Shown: positions 18,670 through 29,712 of the stretch, piece by piece
Layout of the letters: each line of letters starts with the position of its first letter
How positions within the stretch are numbered: the stretch's first letter is position 1
Origin: Lactiplantibacillus pingfangensis
GTDB taxonomy: Bacteria > Bacillota > Bacilli > Lactobacillales > Lactobacillaceae
Assembly (NCBI RefSeq): GCF_005404945.1
Contig: NZ_BJDG01000001.1
Span: forward strand, 18,924 to 82,923
Reading direction: 5' to 3'
DNA length: 64,000 nt
Program-made: the position numbers and the translations under genes
The notes under the pieces: generated by a model
Databases searched by the model: none
Seen by the model: only the letters and a program-made list of their open reading frames with translations
Told to the model about the DNA's origin: nothing

Positions 18670-18707
18670 TAAAAAAGGGCAAACCAGTAAGCTCTGGTCT
18701 GCCCTTT
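18670..18707 (-). terminator. Attenuator-type terminator in the importer leader
   Basis: On the minus strand AAGGGCAGACCAG pairs with CTGGTTTGCCCTT and is followed by seven T. It lies between the promoter at 18913-18941 and the first structural gene, so it must be read through for expression. Upstream of it two more hairpins can form: CAGATTGTA/TACAATCTG and GGCA-CAG/CTG-TGCC. Confidence 0.82.
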
Positions 18708-18815
18708 ACGGAACCGAAGCCTGCTGTGTCTAAAACCCATGCAGACTTCTTTAGATAACAAAGTTAAGTCGGCACAGATACAAACTGTTTGCCAGATTGT
18801 ATCCGTGTGACGGAA

Positions 18816-18878
18816 TTACAATCTGAATCGCCGGCTTTGCCATGAACTATTCAAATTGGTCATTGTTTTCTTTGTCAT
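18816..18878 (-). CDS. Putative 20-residue leader peptide of the importer operon
   Basis: On the minus strand an ATG at 18878 opens a 20-codon frame that ends in TAA inside the first hairpin arm of the leader. GAGG lies 8 bases before the ATG. The peptide holds one tryptophan (residue 13, in NSSWQS) and ends RRFRL. Position, length, overlap of the stop with a hairpin and the downstream terminator are what a ribosome-mediated attenuator would show. A single Trp codon is fewer than in classical leaders, so the signal could be different. Confidence 0.5.
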   Translation of the reverse strand: MTKKTMTNLNSSWQSRRFRL

Positions 18879-18912
18879 CCTTGGTTCCTCGCTTTCGTTA
18901 TTGAATAAATTC

Positions 18913-18941
18913 AGTATAGGCATAGATAAAAAAGCTGTCAA
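18913..18941 (-). promoter_or_regulatory. Promoter of the ABC importer operon
   Basis: On the minus strand TTGACA (18941-18936), a 17-base spacer and TATACT (18918-18913). This is close to consensus and gives a leader of about 295 bases before the first structural gene. Confidence 0.85.
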
Positions 18942-19020
18942 GTGGAAAATTAAAATTTGTTGAGAAATGCCATCTAAATCAGATTGCGGAGATTTTGGAT
19001 AGAAACTAGCAGAATGTTCT

Positions 19021-19208
19021 CGCTTTCGGCTGTTGCTGAGGCCATGCGGGCGTGGGACCAGGATAAGCCTGAGGAGCGGTCTTATCCTTCACCCGGAATA
19101 GCTGCCAAAACCGCAACTATCCCGGACCGTCCGTCCCATAAGGTTGGCAAAAAACGCCAATCTAACGGGACCTTCACGCCCGATGGCCTCAGCAACAACC
19201 TACCGCTT
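19021..19208 (+). repeat. Structured repeat family A, copy 3
   Basis: The terminal arms are TGTTGCTGAGGCCAT and ATGGCCTCAGCAACA, fully complementary but different from those of copy 1. The core CCCGGACCGTCCGT and the CGTGGGACCAGG block are kept. Confidence 0.85.
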
Positions 19209-19413
19209 AATTTAGCGTTTTAAGTGTAATTGTAACAACAATGTTCTAATACCTGGATTTTGACTTTTTCGATTGTCATTGAGATAACGACGGTAATTGG
19301 TGATTTTTAGCTTTCAACCAAAGTGTGACCGCTAAAAGATTTGTCATATCAGTAACAGATCGTCTGACTTAGAATCTGCTTGAGTGCACTGCTTTCTAAG
19401 TGAGCGGTTAATT

Positions 19414-19597
19414 AGCTGTAGGTTGGGACTGATCGCATCGGTCGTGCAGGTGGCGTTGAGTCGGCGATCTTTGCCGATTTTACGCCACCTGCACGACCGG
19501 GACACTTGCGGTTTTTGCGAGGGTTTCGGGCGAGGGGCAAGACGTTCCTGGCTTGGCCCAGTCCCACGACCGCATGCGATCAGTCCTAACCGGAAGC
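19414..19597 (-). repeat. Structured repeat family A, copy 4 (inverted)
   Basis: The unit runs on the minus strand relative to the other copies. Its arms are GACTGATCGCAT and ATGCGATCAGTC, with an inner hairpin GTGGCGT-AGTCGGC against GCCGA-ACGCCAC. It lies about 200 bases from copy 3, so the two copies face each other. Between 19209 and 19413 I see no gene, only a short stretch similar to sequence flanking other copies (19306-19323). Confidence 0.82.
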
Positions 19598-19728
19598 GGC
19601 AATCTTTAGATTTTGAACCTAACTTCTAAAGTAAGGTTCAAAAATTAAAACATAAATATTAACTTATCACTAGTTTATCGAACGTACGTTTGCTATAATT
19701 GGTTAGCAAATGAAAGGGGCGCAGGGTT

Positions 19729-20199
19729 TTGAATGAGTTAACGATGCAGCAAGCGTTAGCAGCCTTGGGGACTGAGCAACGCTATCGGTTTACAGGTCTC
19801 TTTGAACGGTACGGCTATCAGTCGGGCGCAGAATATGATGAACCGATGATTTTATTAACCACGATTCGCTTAAATGGAAAGCAACTCGTCGCACTGAATT
19901 TATGGCTACATTTGAGTAAAGATTTTCAGCAGTTAGGTGAATTAAAGCCTGGTGACAAAGTGCGGTTTACCGGGCGAGTGGCACCGATGATTACTGACTA
20001 TCATGGTCAATCCGACGGCGAATTTTCAGCGAGTTCGGTTGCTTATCAAATTGGGTACCCTAGTCAGGTCAAGCTGATTCGGCCTTTAATTCGACATCAT
20101 CGTCAAGCACTGCCAACTGAACGAGAGGCTTTGGTTCAACAAATTATTGACTGGAATACAGCCGCTGACTCAGAACAAGCTAAAAAAATCATAGAATGA
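19729..20199 (+). CDS. Hypothetical protein, possible OB-fold
   Basis: A 156-residue soluble protein without transmembrane segments. I do not recognise the family. The middle (RYRFTGLFERYG, TTIRLNGKQLVALNLWLHL, LKPGDKVRFTGRVAP) alternates short beta-strand-like segments in the way of small OB-fold nucleic-acid-binding domains, which is only a hint. Translation starts at TTG, 9 bases after AAAGGGG. An extended -10 element TGCTATAAT ends at 19698. It lies just before the Met T-box promoter and is probably a single-gene unit. Confidence 0.7.
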   Translation: MNELTMQQALAALGTEQRYRFTGLFERYGYQSGAEYDEPMILLTTIRLNGKQLVALNLWLHLSKDFQQLGELKPGDKVRFTGRVAPMITDYHGQSDGEFSASSVAYQIGYPSQVKLIRPLIRHHRQALPTEREALVQQIIDWNTAADSEQAKKIIE

Positions 20200-20200
20200 G

Positions 20201-20229
20201 TTGACAATTAGAAAATACGGTGTTAAATT
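20201..20229 (+). promoter_or_regulatory. Promoter of the metA operon
   Basis: TTGACA at 20201-20206, a 17-base spacer and TAAATT at 20224-20229, starting one base after the stop codon of the preceding gene. Confidence 0.75.
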
Positions 20230-20235
20230 AGTTTT

Positions 20236-20533
20236 AAATTAAAAATCAATTAAGGCGTTGAAGAGAAGAGTAGTGCTTGAAACAATTTCCCAGAGAGCTT
20301 CGAAATGGTGTGAGAAGCAATTGTTGAGATCGCGAAGATGAGCTTGGAGTCATGACACGGGTCGCGATGGCTACGTGTGCGGTTGCAACCGGTATATTGC
20401 GGAGTATCCTATTTTTAATAGGGCACTTGTCGAGGTTGCTATTGTGAAATGGCAACGAATCACGGTGGTAACGCGAAAGCTTTCGTCCGTTAGTTTCTTT
20501 TAGAGAGACTAATGGTCGGAAGCTTTTTTTTGT
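20236..20533 (+). promoter_or_regulatory. T-box leader, methionine specific
   Basis: Stem I contains AGTA (loop E) and CAGAGAGC, followed by the specifier loop GGAGTCATGACA with ATG at 20352-20354. The T-box core reads ACGGTGGTAACGCG at about 20462-20475. A terminator follows (AAGCTTTC...GGAAGCTT with eight T). Uncharged tRNA-Met would allow read-through into metA, metY and hom. Confidence 0.92.
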
Positions 20534-20566
20534 TTGATAAAAACCGGCAAGAGAGGGAGTCAGTAG

Positions 20567-22722
<2,156 letters not shown>

Positions 22723-22740
22723 TTAAGGAAGGTGTTTTAA

Positions 22741-24045
22741 ATGACGCAGACAATCGAAGTGGGCATGTTAGGATTTGGCACCGTGGGCAGTGGCGTGATT
22801 TCGCGATTAACGCAAGCTGCGACAACTATTGAACAAACACAAGGCTTTCGGTTGCACTTAGCAGCGGTTGCCGTGCATCATTTGAATGCGCCTAGAGCGG
22901 TCAAATTACCGATTGGGACCCGTTTAACGGATTCAATTCAGGCGGTTGTGACCGACCCGCATATTCAAATTGTGATTGAAGTCATGGGCACCTTAGTGAC
23001 GGCCGAGGCTGCCATTGTTGCCGCGTTACAGCATGGTAAATCGGTGATTACGGCTAATAAAGATCTGATTGCGACGGCTGGTGCGCGCTTGACGGCATTA
23101 GCCCAGCGGCAGCACTGTGATTTATTTTATGAAGCGAGTGTCGCCGGTGGCATTCCGATTTTACGGACTTTGACAGATAGTTATGTGACCGATGATGTGC
23201 AGCGAGTTGCGGGCATCATCAATGGGACGGCGAACTATATTTTAAGCGCGATGACCGCGACCGGGCAATCTTACCAACAGGCGCTGACCGCTGCGCAAGC
23301 GGCTGGTTACGCTGAAAGTGATCCGACTAACGATGTCAGTGGGATTGATACGACATACAAGTTGATGATTCTGAGTCAGTTTGCCTTCGGTCAGGCCTTA
23401 ACGTTTTCACAGATTCGTCCCATCGGGATTACGGTGCTGACAGCAACGCAATGTCGGCAAGCGGCACAAGCCGGGTGGCAGATTAAACTTTTAGCCGAAG
23501 CCGAACGACATGCTGGACAATTATATTGTCGCGTGGCGCCGGTGGCTGTTCCTAATCGGTCGGCTTTAAGTCAAATTAACGGTGTCCAGAATGGGGTGGC
23601 CGTCACCAGTACGGCGATTGGTCAGAGTTTATACACGGGTCCTGGCGCCGGTAGTACCGCAACCGCCAATAGTGTCTTGAATGATGTCATTGTGGCGGCA
23701 CAGCATTGGGTTCATCAGACCCGCGGCACCGCTTTTAATGTTAAAAACGGTCAGTATTCAGTTCATCCGTTGGCCGAAGTGCCGCAAGCCTACTTATTAT
23801 TTACTGAATTATCAGCCGCGACGCTTCAAAGCAACGCTAATGAAGCTGATTTCTCAATTAAGTTACAAACACCAGCCTGTTATCAAACGACTATAGTCAC
23901 TGCTGGACAATTAAACCGATTTTTAACGACCTGTGGCAGATCACAAGTCACGGCCCTACCGATTGGGTTTTCGACGCAGTGGACCAAGCGTGAGACACAA
24001 GTAGCATCTTCGCAGCAGACACGCGCAACCATTAAATTAGCCTAA
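22741..24045 (+). CDS. hom: Homoserine dehydrogenase
   Basis: Reduces aspartate semialdehyde to homoserine, feeding the two genes upstream. The 434-residue protein has the nucleotide-binding GFGTVGSGVISRL, the catalytic region VITANKDLIA, YEASVAGGIPI and NGTANYILSAM, and GYAESDPTNDVSGIDT. A C-terminal ACT-like region of about 75 residues (after 350) is present and could give feedback control by threonine. RBS AAGGAAGG. It ends the operon before a strong terminator. Confidence 0.93.
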   Translation: MTQTIEVGMLGFGTVGSGVISRLTQAATTIEQTQGFRLHLAAVAVHHLNAPRAVKLPIGTRLTDSIQAVVTDPHIQIVIEVMGTLVTAEAAIVAALQHGKSVITANKDLIATAGARLTALAQRQHCDLFYEASVAGGIPILRTLTDSYVTDDVQRVAGIINGTANYILSAMTATGQSYQQALTAAQAAGYAESDPTNDVSGIDTTYKLMILSQFAFGQALTFSQIRPIGITVLTATQCRQAAQAGWQIKLLAEAERHAGQLYCRVAPVAVPNRSALSQINGVQNGVAVTSTAIGQSLYTGPGAGSTATANSVLNDVIVAAQHWVHQTRGTAFNVKNGQYSVHPLAEVPQAYLLFTELSAATLQSNANEADFSIKLQTPACYQTTIVTAGQLNRFLTTCGRSQVTALPIGFSTQWTKRETQVASSQQTRATIKLA

Positions 24046-24064
24046 TTCTAATTGGACAAGTTTG

Positions 24065-24111
24065 AAAAAAGACACTGACGTACAGTATACTGTGTGTAAG
24101 TGTCTTTTTTA
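24065..24111 (+). terminator. Terminator of the metA-metY-hom operon
   Basis: AAAAAAGACACT pairs with AGTGTCTTTTTT, with an inner TACAGTATACTGTG stem. Confidence 0.88.
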
Positions 24112-24213
24112 TTGACTAAAAAACGTTAATGCGGACATGGTTCGTATTTGACAGGTGGCTGGTAACACCGTAATCCTCGGGCGTTACCCAGTCTCTGAAT
24201 TGGAGTGAAACAA

Positions 24214-25104
24214 ATGAAAATTGCGGTTGTCACTGATAGTTCGGCCAACTTATCGGCCCGAGCAGCGGCAGACTATAAGATTACCGTTGTTAATGATCCG
24301 ATTATGTTTGGTAATCACGTTTATCATGAAAATGTGGATATCACGGCTGATCAATTTTATCGCCTCTTGAAAGTTGAAAAAGATATTCCCACCTTATCCC
24401 AAATTTCAATGCCAGAAATGCAGCTGGTTTTTGATGATTTGAAAGCTGAGGGCGTGACCCAAGTCTTAGTGATCGGGTTGAGTAGCGGCATCAGTGGGTA
24501 TGTGAATAATTTGAAAACTTATGCTCCATCGGTTAAAGACTTGGATGTGCAAGTGTTTGATTCCCAGACGGCCTGTGCCGGGACTGCTAATATGGTGAAA
24601 CTTGCCGCAGCGATGGCACTGGCAGACTATCCAATGGCGGATATTTTGGCACAATTGACCCGTCTGCGTGCGATGACCAAGACGGTTTTAATCGTCAACA
24701 GCATGCGACACTTGGTCAAAAATGGGCGCATTTATAATAATAGTAGCCTAGCCGGCACAATGGTGTTACGCAACAAGCCGATTATTACGTTTAATGAACA
24801 CGGTAAGTTGCAAGTGCTCGGGAAAGAACGGACCTTGAAAAATGCCCAACAGGCTGTCCAGGATGACTTTGATCGGTTCGTCATTACGCAACAATTGCCG
24901 GTTCGCTTGGATGTGATTAGTGCTAACGATCCACAAATTGCGGAAGATTGGGCGAGTGAGCTGCGTTACCAATTCCCAGCTGTACGCGTGAAAACGGGTG
25001 AAATCGGGCCATTAATGGGGACGTTGACTGGTGAACACGCGTTAGGACTAATCTGGTCGCTCGATTGGAAGCCATTGTTAAATACGCTTAACCAAGCTGA
25101 TTAA
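24214..25104 (+). CDS. DegV family protein
   Basis: DegV/FakB proteins bind a fatty acid and present it to a kinase for phospholipid synthesis. The 296-residue protein begins KIAVVTDSSANLS, has PTLSQISMPEM near residue 65 and GLSSGISGYVNN near 85, and the C-terminal GEIGPLMGTLTGEHALG typical of the lipid-head site. A GTG nine bases earlier is in frame, but TTGGAG fits the ATG at 24214. It is monocistronic, between the hom terminator and the next promoter. Confidence 0.9.
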   Translation: MKIAVVTDSSANLSARAAADYKITVVNDPIMFGNHVYHENVDITADQFYRLLKVEKDIPTLSQISMPEMQLVFDDLKAEGVTQVLVIGLSSGISGYVNNLKTYAPSVKDLDVQVFDSQTACAGTANMVKLAAAMALADYPMADILAQLTRLRAMTKTVLIVNSMRHLVKNGRIYNNSSLAGTMVLRNKPIITFNEHGKLQVLGKERTLKNAQQAVQDDFDRFVITQQLPVRLDVISANDPQIAEDWASELRYQFPAVRVKTGEIGPLMGTLTGEHALGLIWSLDWKPLLNTLNQAD

Positions 25105-25182
25105 GAATCTTAAGTAAGTTGTGCTCGATTAGAGTGCGTCTGGACTGAATCGGTTAAGAATCAACAGGGTTATCGAAGTTAG

Positions 25183-25211
25183 TTGACAAAATCAAAAAAT
25201 GATAATATGAT
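25183..25211 (+). promoter_or_regulatory. Promoter of the T-box-controlled dehydrogenase gene
   Basis: TTGACA at 25183-25188, a 17-base spacer and TATGAT at 25206-25211. Confidence 0.85.
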
Positions 25212-25217
25212 AGCAAC

Positions 25218-25490
25218 ATTAAAACTTGATGAAAAAGTCATAATGATTTGAAGGAGTCGTTAAGTTGACATGCTAAGAAAGCACCGTTAGTTGGGAAGGT
25301 GTCATGGCAATTTAATTAAAGTTCAGATTTTGGCACGAACTTTTCGAGGTTCGTTGGGCGCACCCATTATTGTGCACACGTTTAGTCTTTTTGAACGTGC
25401 TGAGGATTAGCATGTGAGTGTTAGTCAAATTAAGGTGGGAACCCGTGTAAACGGCCTTTGGATAACTGATATCCAAGGGCCGTTTTTTCG
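25218..25490 (+). promoter_or_regulatory. T-box leader, specifier probably Phe (TTC)
   Basis: The T-box core AATTAAGGTGGGAACCCGTG lies at 25427-25446 and a terminator (ACGGCC-TTGGAT / ATCCAAGGGCCGT with T-run) at 25452-25488. The helix above the specifier loop is GTTAAGTTGACATG (25259-25272) with CATGGCAATTTAAT (25304-25317). In the His leader of this window the specifier starts five bases after the equivalent helix; the same rule gives TTC at 25322-25324, followed by A. The assignment rests on this alignment by eye. Confidence 0.8.
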
Positions 25491-25599
25491 TCTTGTTTTA
25501 AACACATAAGATCGTTTTCGACACGGTAACGTGACACCTAGTTTTATCATACTGTAAAAGAATCACAATTGTTGATTACTTGAAAGGAAGTTGTTGTTA

Positions 25600-26571
25600 A
25601 TGAGATATGGCATTATTGGCGCGGGTGCGATGGGTTACCGCTATGGCGTAATGTTGCAAGAAAATGCTGGGGTCACGGTGGATTTTATTGAAACTTGGCA
25701 GCCTAATCTTGAGCAGGTTCGGAAGCAAGCTGGGGTCCAGGTCGCACGTGACCATCAGAATCGGCGGATTGTCCCAATCAATATTTACACGCCAGAAGAC
25801 TATGTTGGACACCCAGATGTTTGGATAATTTTCAAGAAGCAAATGCAGTTAGCCGATGAACTGCAACGAGATGCGCCGTTATTTCATGAAGATCAATATG
25901 TCTTTTCAGCGATGAATGGCATGGGTCATTTTGAAAAAATCGCCCAATATTTCCCAGCTGATCATATTATCGGTGGCACGGCCATGATTGCAACGGTGCT
26001 GAATGGCCCCGGTGACGTTGATTTTATGGGACCGGTGGGTAGTGAAGTGATGCATATGAGCAAGTATGCGGGTGAGCGAGACGACGTGACCAATCAAGTG
26101 ATGGCTGACTTTAAGGCCGCGGATTTAAACCCGATTTGGTCGGATAATTTTATGGGCATGTGTCTGTCTAAAGTGGTCTTTAATGCGGTCACCAATAGTC
26201 TCTGTACCATGTTTGAAATTCAGATGGGACAATTCATTGCTTATCCAGGCGTCAAAGACATGGCGACACAGCTATTCAATGAAGCCTATGATGCTTGTGA
26301 ACGGGCGGGAATTAAGCTGATTGAAACCCGGCAAGAAGAAATTGATTCGGTTGAAACGGTGAGTCGAGCTTATAAGTATCATTATCCGTCCATGTATCAG
26401 GATTTCTCAAAAGGACGTCCGACTGAAGTGGATTATATTAATGGTTATATTGCTAAACTCGGCCGGGAACACGATTATGTTTGTCGCGTCCATGAATTTG
26501 TGACCCAAGAAGTCCATTTAGCAGAAACGATGCGGCAATTTAAGCAAACTGCGGTGCCAATTTCAATCTGA
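25600..26571 (+). CDS. Ketopantoate reductase family protein (putative 2-keto acid reductase)
   Basis: A 323-residue NAD(P)H-dependent reductase of the ApbA/PanE family: GIIGAGAMGYRYG at the N-terminus, then the C-terminal six-helix domain with LSKVVFNAVTNSLC (catalytic Lys and Asn) and GRPTEVDYINGYIAK. PanE makes pantoate, but relatives in lactic acid bacteria reduce branched-chain or aromatic 2-keto acids to D-2-hydroxy acids. Control by an amino-acid T-box, probably Phe, makes phenylpyruvate or a similar keto acid the more attractive substrate; this is inference. ATG at 25600 is 10 bases after GGAAG. Confidence 0.85.
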   Translation: MRYGIIGAGAMGYRYGVMLQENAGVTVDFIETWQPNLEQVRKQAGVQVARDHQNRRIVPINIYTPEDYVGHPDVWIIFKKQMQLADELQRDAPLFHEDQYVFSAMNGMGHFEKIAQYFPADHIIGGTAMIATVLNGPGDVDFMGPVGSEVMHMSKYAGERDDVTNQVMADFKAADLNPIWSDNFMGMCLSKVVFNAVTNSLCTMFEIQMGQFIAYPGVKDMATQLFNEAYDACERAGIKLIETRQEEIDSVETVSRAYKYHYPSMYQDFSKGRPTEVDYINGYIAKLGREHDYVCRVHEFVTQEVHLAETMRQFKQTAVPISI

Positions 26572-26599
26572 TGGTCAAAAAACACATTTGAAGAATCTT

Positions 26600-26638
26600 T
26601 ATGAAAAAGTCCTGAAATATTTCAGAACTTTTTTCATT
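26600..26638 (+). terminator. Terminator after the reductase gene
   Basis: GAAAAAGTCCTGAAA pairs with TTTCAGAACTTTTTC; the right arm supplies the T-tract. Confidence 0.75.
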
Positions 26639-26664
26639 TGCTTAAATCCATTACATCATAAGGT

Positions 26665-26678
26665 TGAAAACGGTCTCA
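26665..26678 (+). promoter_or_regulatory. cre site for CcpA
   Basis: TGAAAACGGTCTCA matches the catabolite responsive element consensus TGWAANCGNTNWCA at every position. It lies about 105 bases before the start of the EIICBA gene, which fits carbon catabolite control of this permease. Confidence 0.75.
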
Positions 26679-26782
26679 AACACAATTGGTCTATCCCTAT
26701 TTCGCCCTAATGAACTTTCCTGGAACAGCATGATGTGATAGGATTTACAACGTATTGAAAAAGAGATCAGGGAGAAATTGGT

Positions 26783-28777
26783 ATGAAGACATATTTTCAG
26801 AGAATGGGCCAATCGCTAATGTTGCCGATTGCGACTTTACCAGCAGCGGCAATCTTAGTGGGGCTCGGTAACTATTTACCAAAGGCGTGGATTTTATCAC
26901 GTTTCATGATTAACGGTGGCGACGTGGTCTTAAATAACCTCGCGTTATTGTTCGCCGTTGGTCTGGCAATTGGCATGTCGGCGAATAAGGATGGCGCGGC
27001 GGCCATTGCCGGGGTTGTGGCTTACTTGGTGCCTACAACCATGTTGAGTCCGACCAATCCAATTGGGCTGACGAATTTACTTAATGTTAAAGCGAGTTCA
27101 TTGAATGACGCTTTCAAGTACGTTGATCAGAATGTTTTGGTCGGTATTTGTGCCGGTTTAATTGCCGCGGCACTGTACAATCGGTTTCATGAAGTTAAGT
27201 TGCCGATGGCGTTATCGTTTTTTAGTGGTAAACGCTTAGTGCCAATCATTGCGGCATTTGTGATGTTATTTTTCACGGCGGCAATGTACTTTGTTTGGCC
27301 GCTAGTTTATGGTGCAATGGTCGCATTTGCCACCAGTATTTCAAAACTGGGGTTCGTGGGCGCGGCATTGTACGGGTTCTTTAACCGGTTGTTGATTCCA
27401 ACTGGTTTGCACCATGCCTTGAACTCAGTTTTCTGGTTTAACGTGGCTGGGATTAATGATATTGGCAATTTTTGGGCGAGCAAGGGTGTCAAAGGCGTCA
27501 CTGGGATGTACGAAGCTGGCTTTTTCCCAATTATGATGTTCGGTCTGCCAGCTGGTGCTTATGCAATTTATCGCAACGCCTTACCTGAAAATAAAAAGGA
27601 AACCGGGTCGTTGATGTTGGCCGGTGCCTTCGCGTCATTCTTTACTGGTGTGACTGAACCGCTTGAATTTTCATTCATGTTTGTGGCTTGGCCACTGTAT
27701 GTGTTACATGCAATTTTCATGGGCCTGTCGCTCGGTTTTGCAGCTTTGATGCACTGGACGGCAAGCTTTTCATTTAGCGGTGGCTTAGTTGATTATTTAT
27801 TGAGTTTCCGGATGCCGTTGGCGAATAAGCCATACATGCTGCTCGTGCAAGGCTTAGTGATGGCTGCCATTTATTACTTTGGTTTTGATTTTGCTATTAA
27901 AAAATTTGATTTAAAGACGCCTGGACGTGAAAAAGTTGCAGTGGCCGAAACCGCCGGCACAGCGATGGTTGCGGCAGATGCGACGGATGATAAATTTATG
28001 CGCCAAGCCAAACAAATTTATGCCGCGATTGGTGGTCATGACAATATCAGCGTGATCAGTAACTGTACAACGCGCCTGCGATTACAGTTGAAGGATACTG
28101 GAAAAGTGGACCAACCAGCCGTGAAGGCCGCCGGTGTCCCTGGATTAAATATTCTGGACGTGCACAATATTCATATCGTTATCGGGACTGAAGTCCAATT
28201 TGTGGCCGAAGCATTACAGTCTTTATTTACCGGCAAAGTGGCGATGACAGCGCCAGACGCGGTTGAACCAACAACATCGACTGCCGAGGTTGCTGATTCG
28301 GCGTCTGAGACTAGTCAAGTACCACTAACGACGGTGTTTGAAGCACCGGCAACCGGTCGGCTAATGCCAATCAGTGACGTGGCCGATGAGACGTTTTCGC
28401 AGAAACTATTGGGGGATGGTTATGCGGTTGAGCCGACAACGCCCGAAATTGTTGCGCCAGTTAGTGGTGAAGTGACGAGCATTTTTCCGACAAAACACGC
28501 ACTGGGTTTAAAAACGGCCTCAGGGTTAGAAATTTTATTACACATGGGGATTAATACGGTTGAAATGAACGGGACGCCATTCACGTTGCACGTGGCTAAA
28601 GGCGACCAGATTGCTGCTGGCACGGCGGTTGCAACCGTTGATTTAGATGCCATCAAGGCGGCTGGGAAAGCTACCACGATGATGGTTGTCATTACCAATA
28701 TGGCACAAGTTCATAACTTGACGTTAAACGCGTCGCAAACTGTGACTGCTGGTGAAATTATCGGTGCCGCTGAATAG
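26783..28777 (+). CDS. PTS transporter subunit EIICBA (N-acetylglucosamine/glucose family)
   Basis: A 664-residue fusion that imports and phosphorylates a hexose. Order of domains: EIIC (about 1-380, starting YFQRMGQSLMLPIATLPAAA, with PTGLHHALNSVFWF), EIIB (about 410-480, phospho-Cys428 in SNCTTRLRLQ) and EIIA (about 520-660, phospho-His587 in LLHMGINTVEMNG). The EIIC resembles the NagE/GlcNAc branch, so GlcNAc is the best guess with glucose possible. AGGGAG precedes the ATG by 9 bases. A perfect cre upstream implies CcpA control. Confidence 0.92.
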   Translation: MKTYFQRMGQSLMLPIATLPAAAILVGLGNYLPKAWILSRFMINGGDVVLNNLALLFAVGLAIGMSANKDGAAAIAGVVAYLVPTTMLSPTNPIGLTNLLNVKASSLNDAFKYVDQNVLVGICAGLIAAALYNRFHEVKLPMALSFFSGKRLVPIIAAFVMLFFTAAMYFVWPLVYGAMVAFATSISKLGFVGAALYGFFNRLLIPTGLHHALNSVFWFNVAGINDIGNFWASKGVKGVTGMYEAGFFPIMMFGLPAGAYAIYRNALPENKKETGSLMLAGAFASFFTGVTEPLEFSFMFVAWPLYVLHAIFMGLSLGFAALMHWTASFSFSGGLVDYLLSFRMPLANKPYMLLVQGLVMAAIYYFGFDFAIKKFDLKTPGREKVAVAETAGTAMVAADATDDKFMRQAKQIYAAIGGHDNISVISNCTTRLRLQLKDTGKVDQPAVKAAGVPGLNILDVHNIHIVIGTEVQFVAEALQSLFTGKVAMTAPDAVEPTTSTAEVADSASETSQVPLTTVFEAPATGRLMPISDVADETFSQKLLGDGYAVEPTTPEIVAPVSGEVTSIFPTKHALGLKTASGLEILLHMGINTVEMNGTPFTLHVAKGDQIAAGTAVATVDLDAIKAAGKATTMMVVITNMAQVHNLTLNASQTVTAGEIIGAAE

Positions 28778-28861
28778 GTTTTTGAAATACTGAATCAGCG
28801 GGCAGGGGGAGTCTCCGTGTTTCGGATTCAACAATGTTATGGTGGTGTAAAATAAGTATCA

Positions 28862-28926
28862 CTAAAAAAACATCAGCCGATCATGACTTGAGAAGTTTCT
28901 TCAAGCAATGATCGGCTGATGTTTTG
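28862..28926. terminator. Bidirectional terminator
   Basis: AACATCAGCCGATCAT pairs perfectly with ATGATCGGCTGATGTT; A- and T-runs flank both sides. It separates the convergent PTS and VOC genes. Confidence 0.88.
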
Positions 28927-28958
28927 GTTACTTTTTTCAAAACGGCCTAAAAATTAGT

Positions 28959-29339
28959 TTACTTATAATTACTGATTTCAATTAAGTTGTTGTCAGGATC
29001 ACGGACATATAATGAGGTTAATTTACCGTGAGCGCCAGTTCGCTCAACCGGACCCGCAACGATATCAACGAAGTAACTCTTTAGATGATGTTGAATCGCT
29101 TCAATCGGATCTTTGGCAATGAAGCACAAGTCGGCGCTACCCGGAGTGGGGGTGCCAGCAACGGGTTCATGTGGTTCATCAACCACTTGAAAGTTGATTT
29201 TTTGTTTGCCGACCAAGACTGCTTGACGGTCACCGTCAAAGGTAATGATTGGTAAATCAAAGACTTCATGGTAAAAGCGCAAGGTACGCGGTAAATTGGT
29301 GACGGTTAAAACGATATGATCAATGTCACGAATATTCAC
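28959..29339 (-). CDS. VOC family (glyoxalase-like) protein
   Basis: A 126-residue single VOC domain: IRDIDHIVLTVTNLPRTLRFY at the N-terminus with the first metal His, PGSADLCFIA mid-way and YVRDPDNNLIEISNY at the C-terminus. VOC proteins include glyoxalases, dioxygenases and antibiotic-binding proteins; the reaction here is not known. The frame is open 76 codons further upstream, but that part is poor in protein character. A GTG at 29339 lies 8 bases after AAAGGAT and gives the normal domain start. Confidence 0.85.
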   Translation of the reverse strand: MNIRDIDHIVLTVTNLPRTLRFYHEVFDLPIITFDGDRQAVLVGKQKINFQVVDEPHEPVAGTPTPGSADLCFIAKDPIEAIQHHLKSYFVDIVAGPVERTGAHGKLTSLYVRDPDNNLIEISNYK

Positions 29340-29493
29340 AAGCTCAAATCCTTTCAGAATAATTTCAAGGTTAAGTATACCACGAGGCAAACTCGAATAG
29401 CGGTCGAAAATATTGTTAGCCAACGCTTTCGATTTGAATGAGCTGCATGGGTATCTGAAACGTATTTGGCTGGCGTCCTTTTTACTAACTAAG

Positions 29494-29640
29494 TGTTGAA
29501 AGACGAAAATTACTAATAAATACGGTCGTACCAGTACAGCGTTGCTTCCGGGCGTCACTGATTGCATCGGGCGTGACCGTTTTCCGCGTTAGAATGTCGA
29601 CAAAACCGGCCGATGCGACGCAACCATCACGAATGTTGCT
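29494..29640 (+). repeat. Structured repeat family A, copy 5 (degraded) with flank
   Basis: The left flank TTGAAAGACGAAAATTACTAA recurs, with small changes, at 33890 and 56137. From 29545 the family A start CTTCCGG and a shortened arm pair (ACTGATTGCATCGGGCGTGA with a poor match further right) can be seen, but the core CCCGGACCGTCCGT is missing. I read this as a decaying copy. Confidence 0.55.
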
Positions 29641-29712
29641 AATATTGCGCTAGGCCCTGTCCAGTTCACTTTTTTATAATTGTGGTCTTAATTTAAAACA
29701 GAGAATCCGCAT

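Noticed and set aside
18610..18905. T-box in the leader of the TrpXYZ-type importer
   Set aside because: No GGTGGNACC core or stem I motifs are present.
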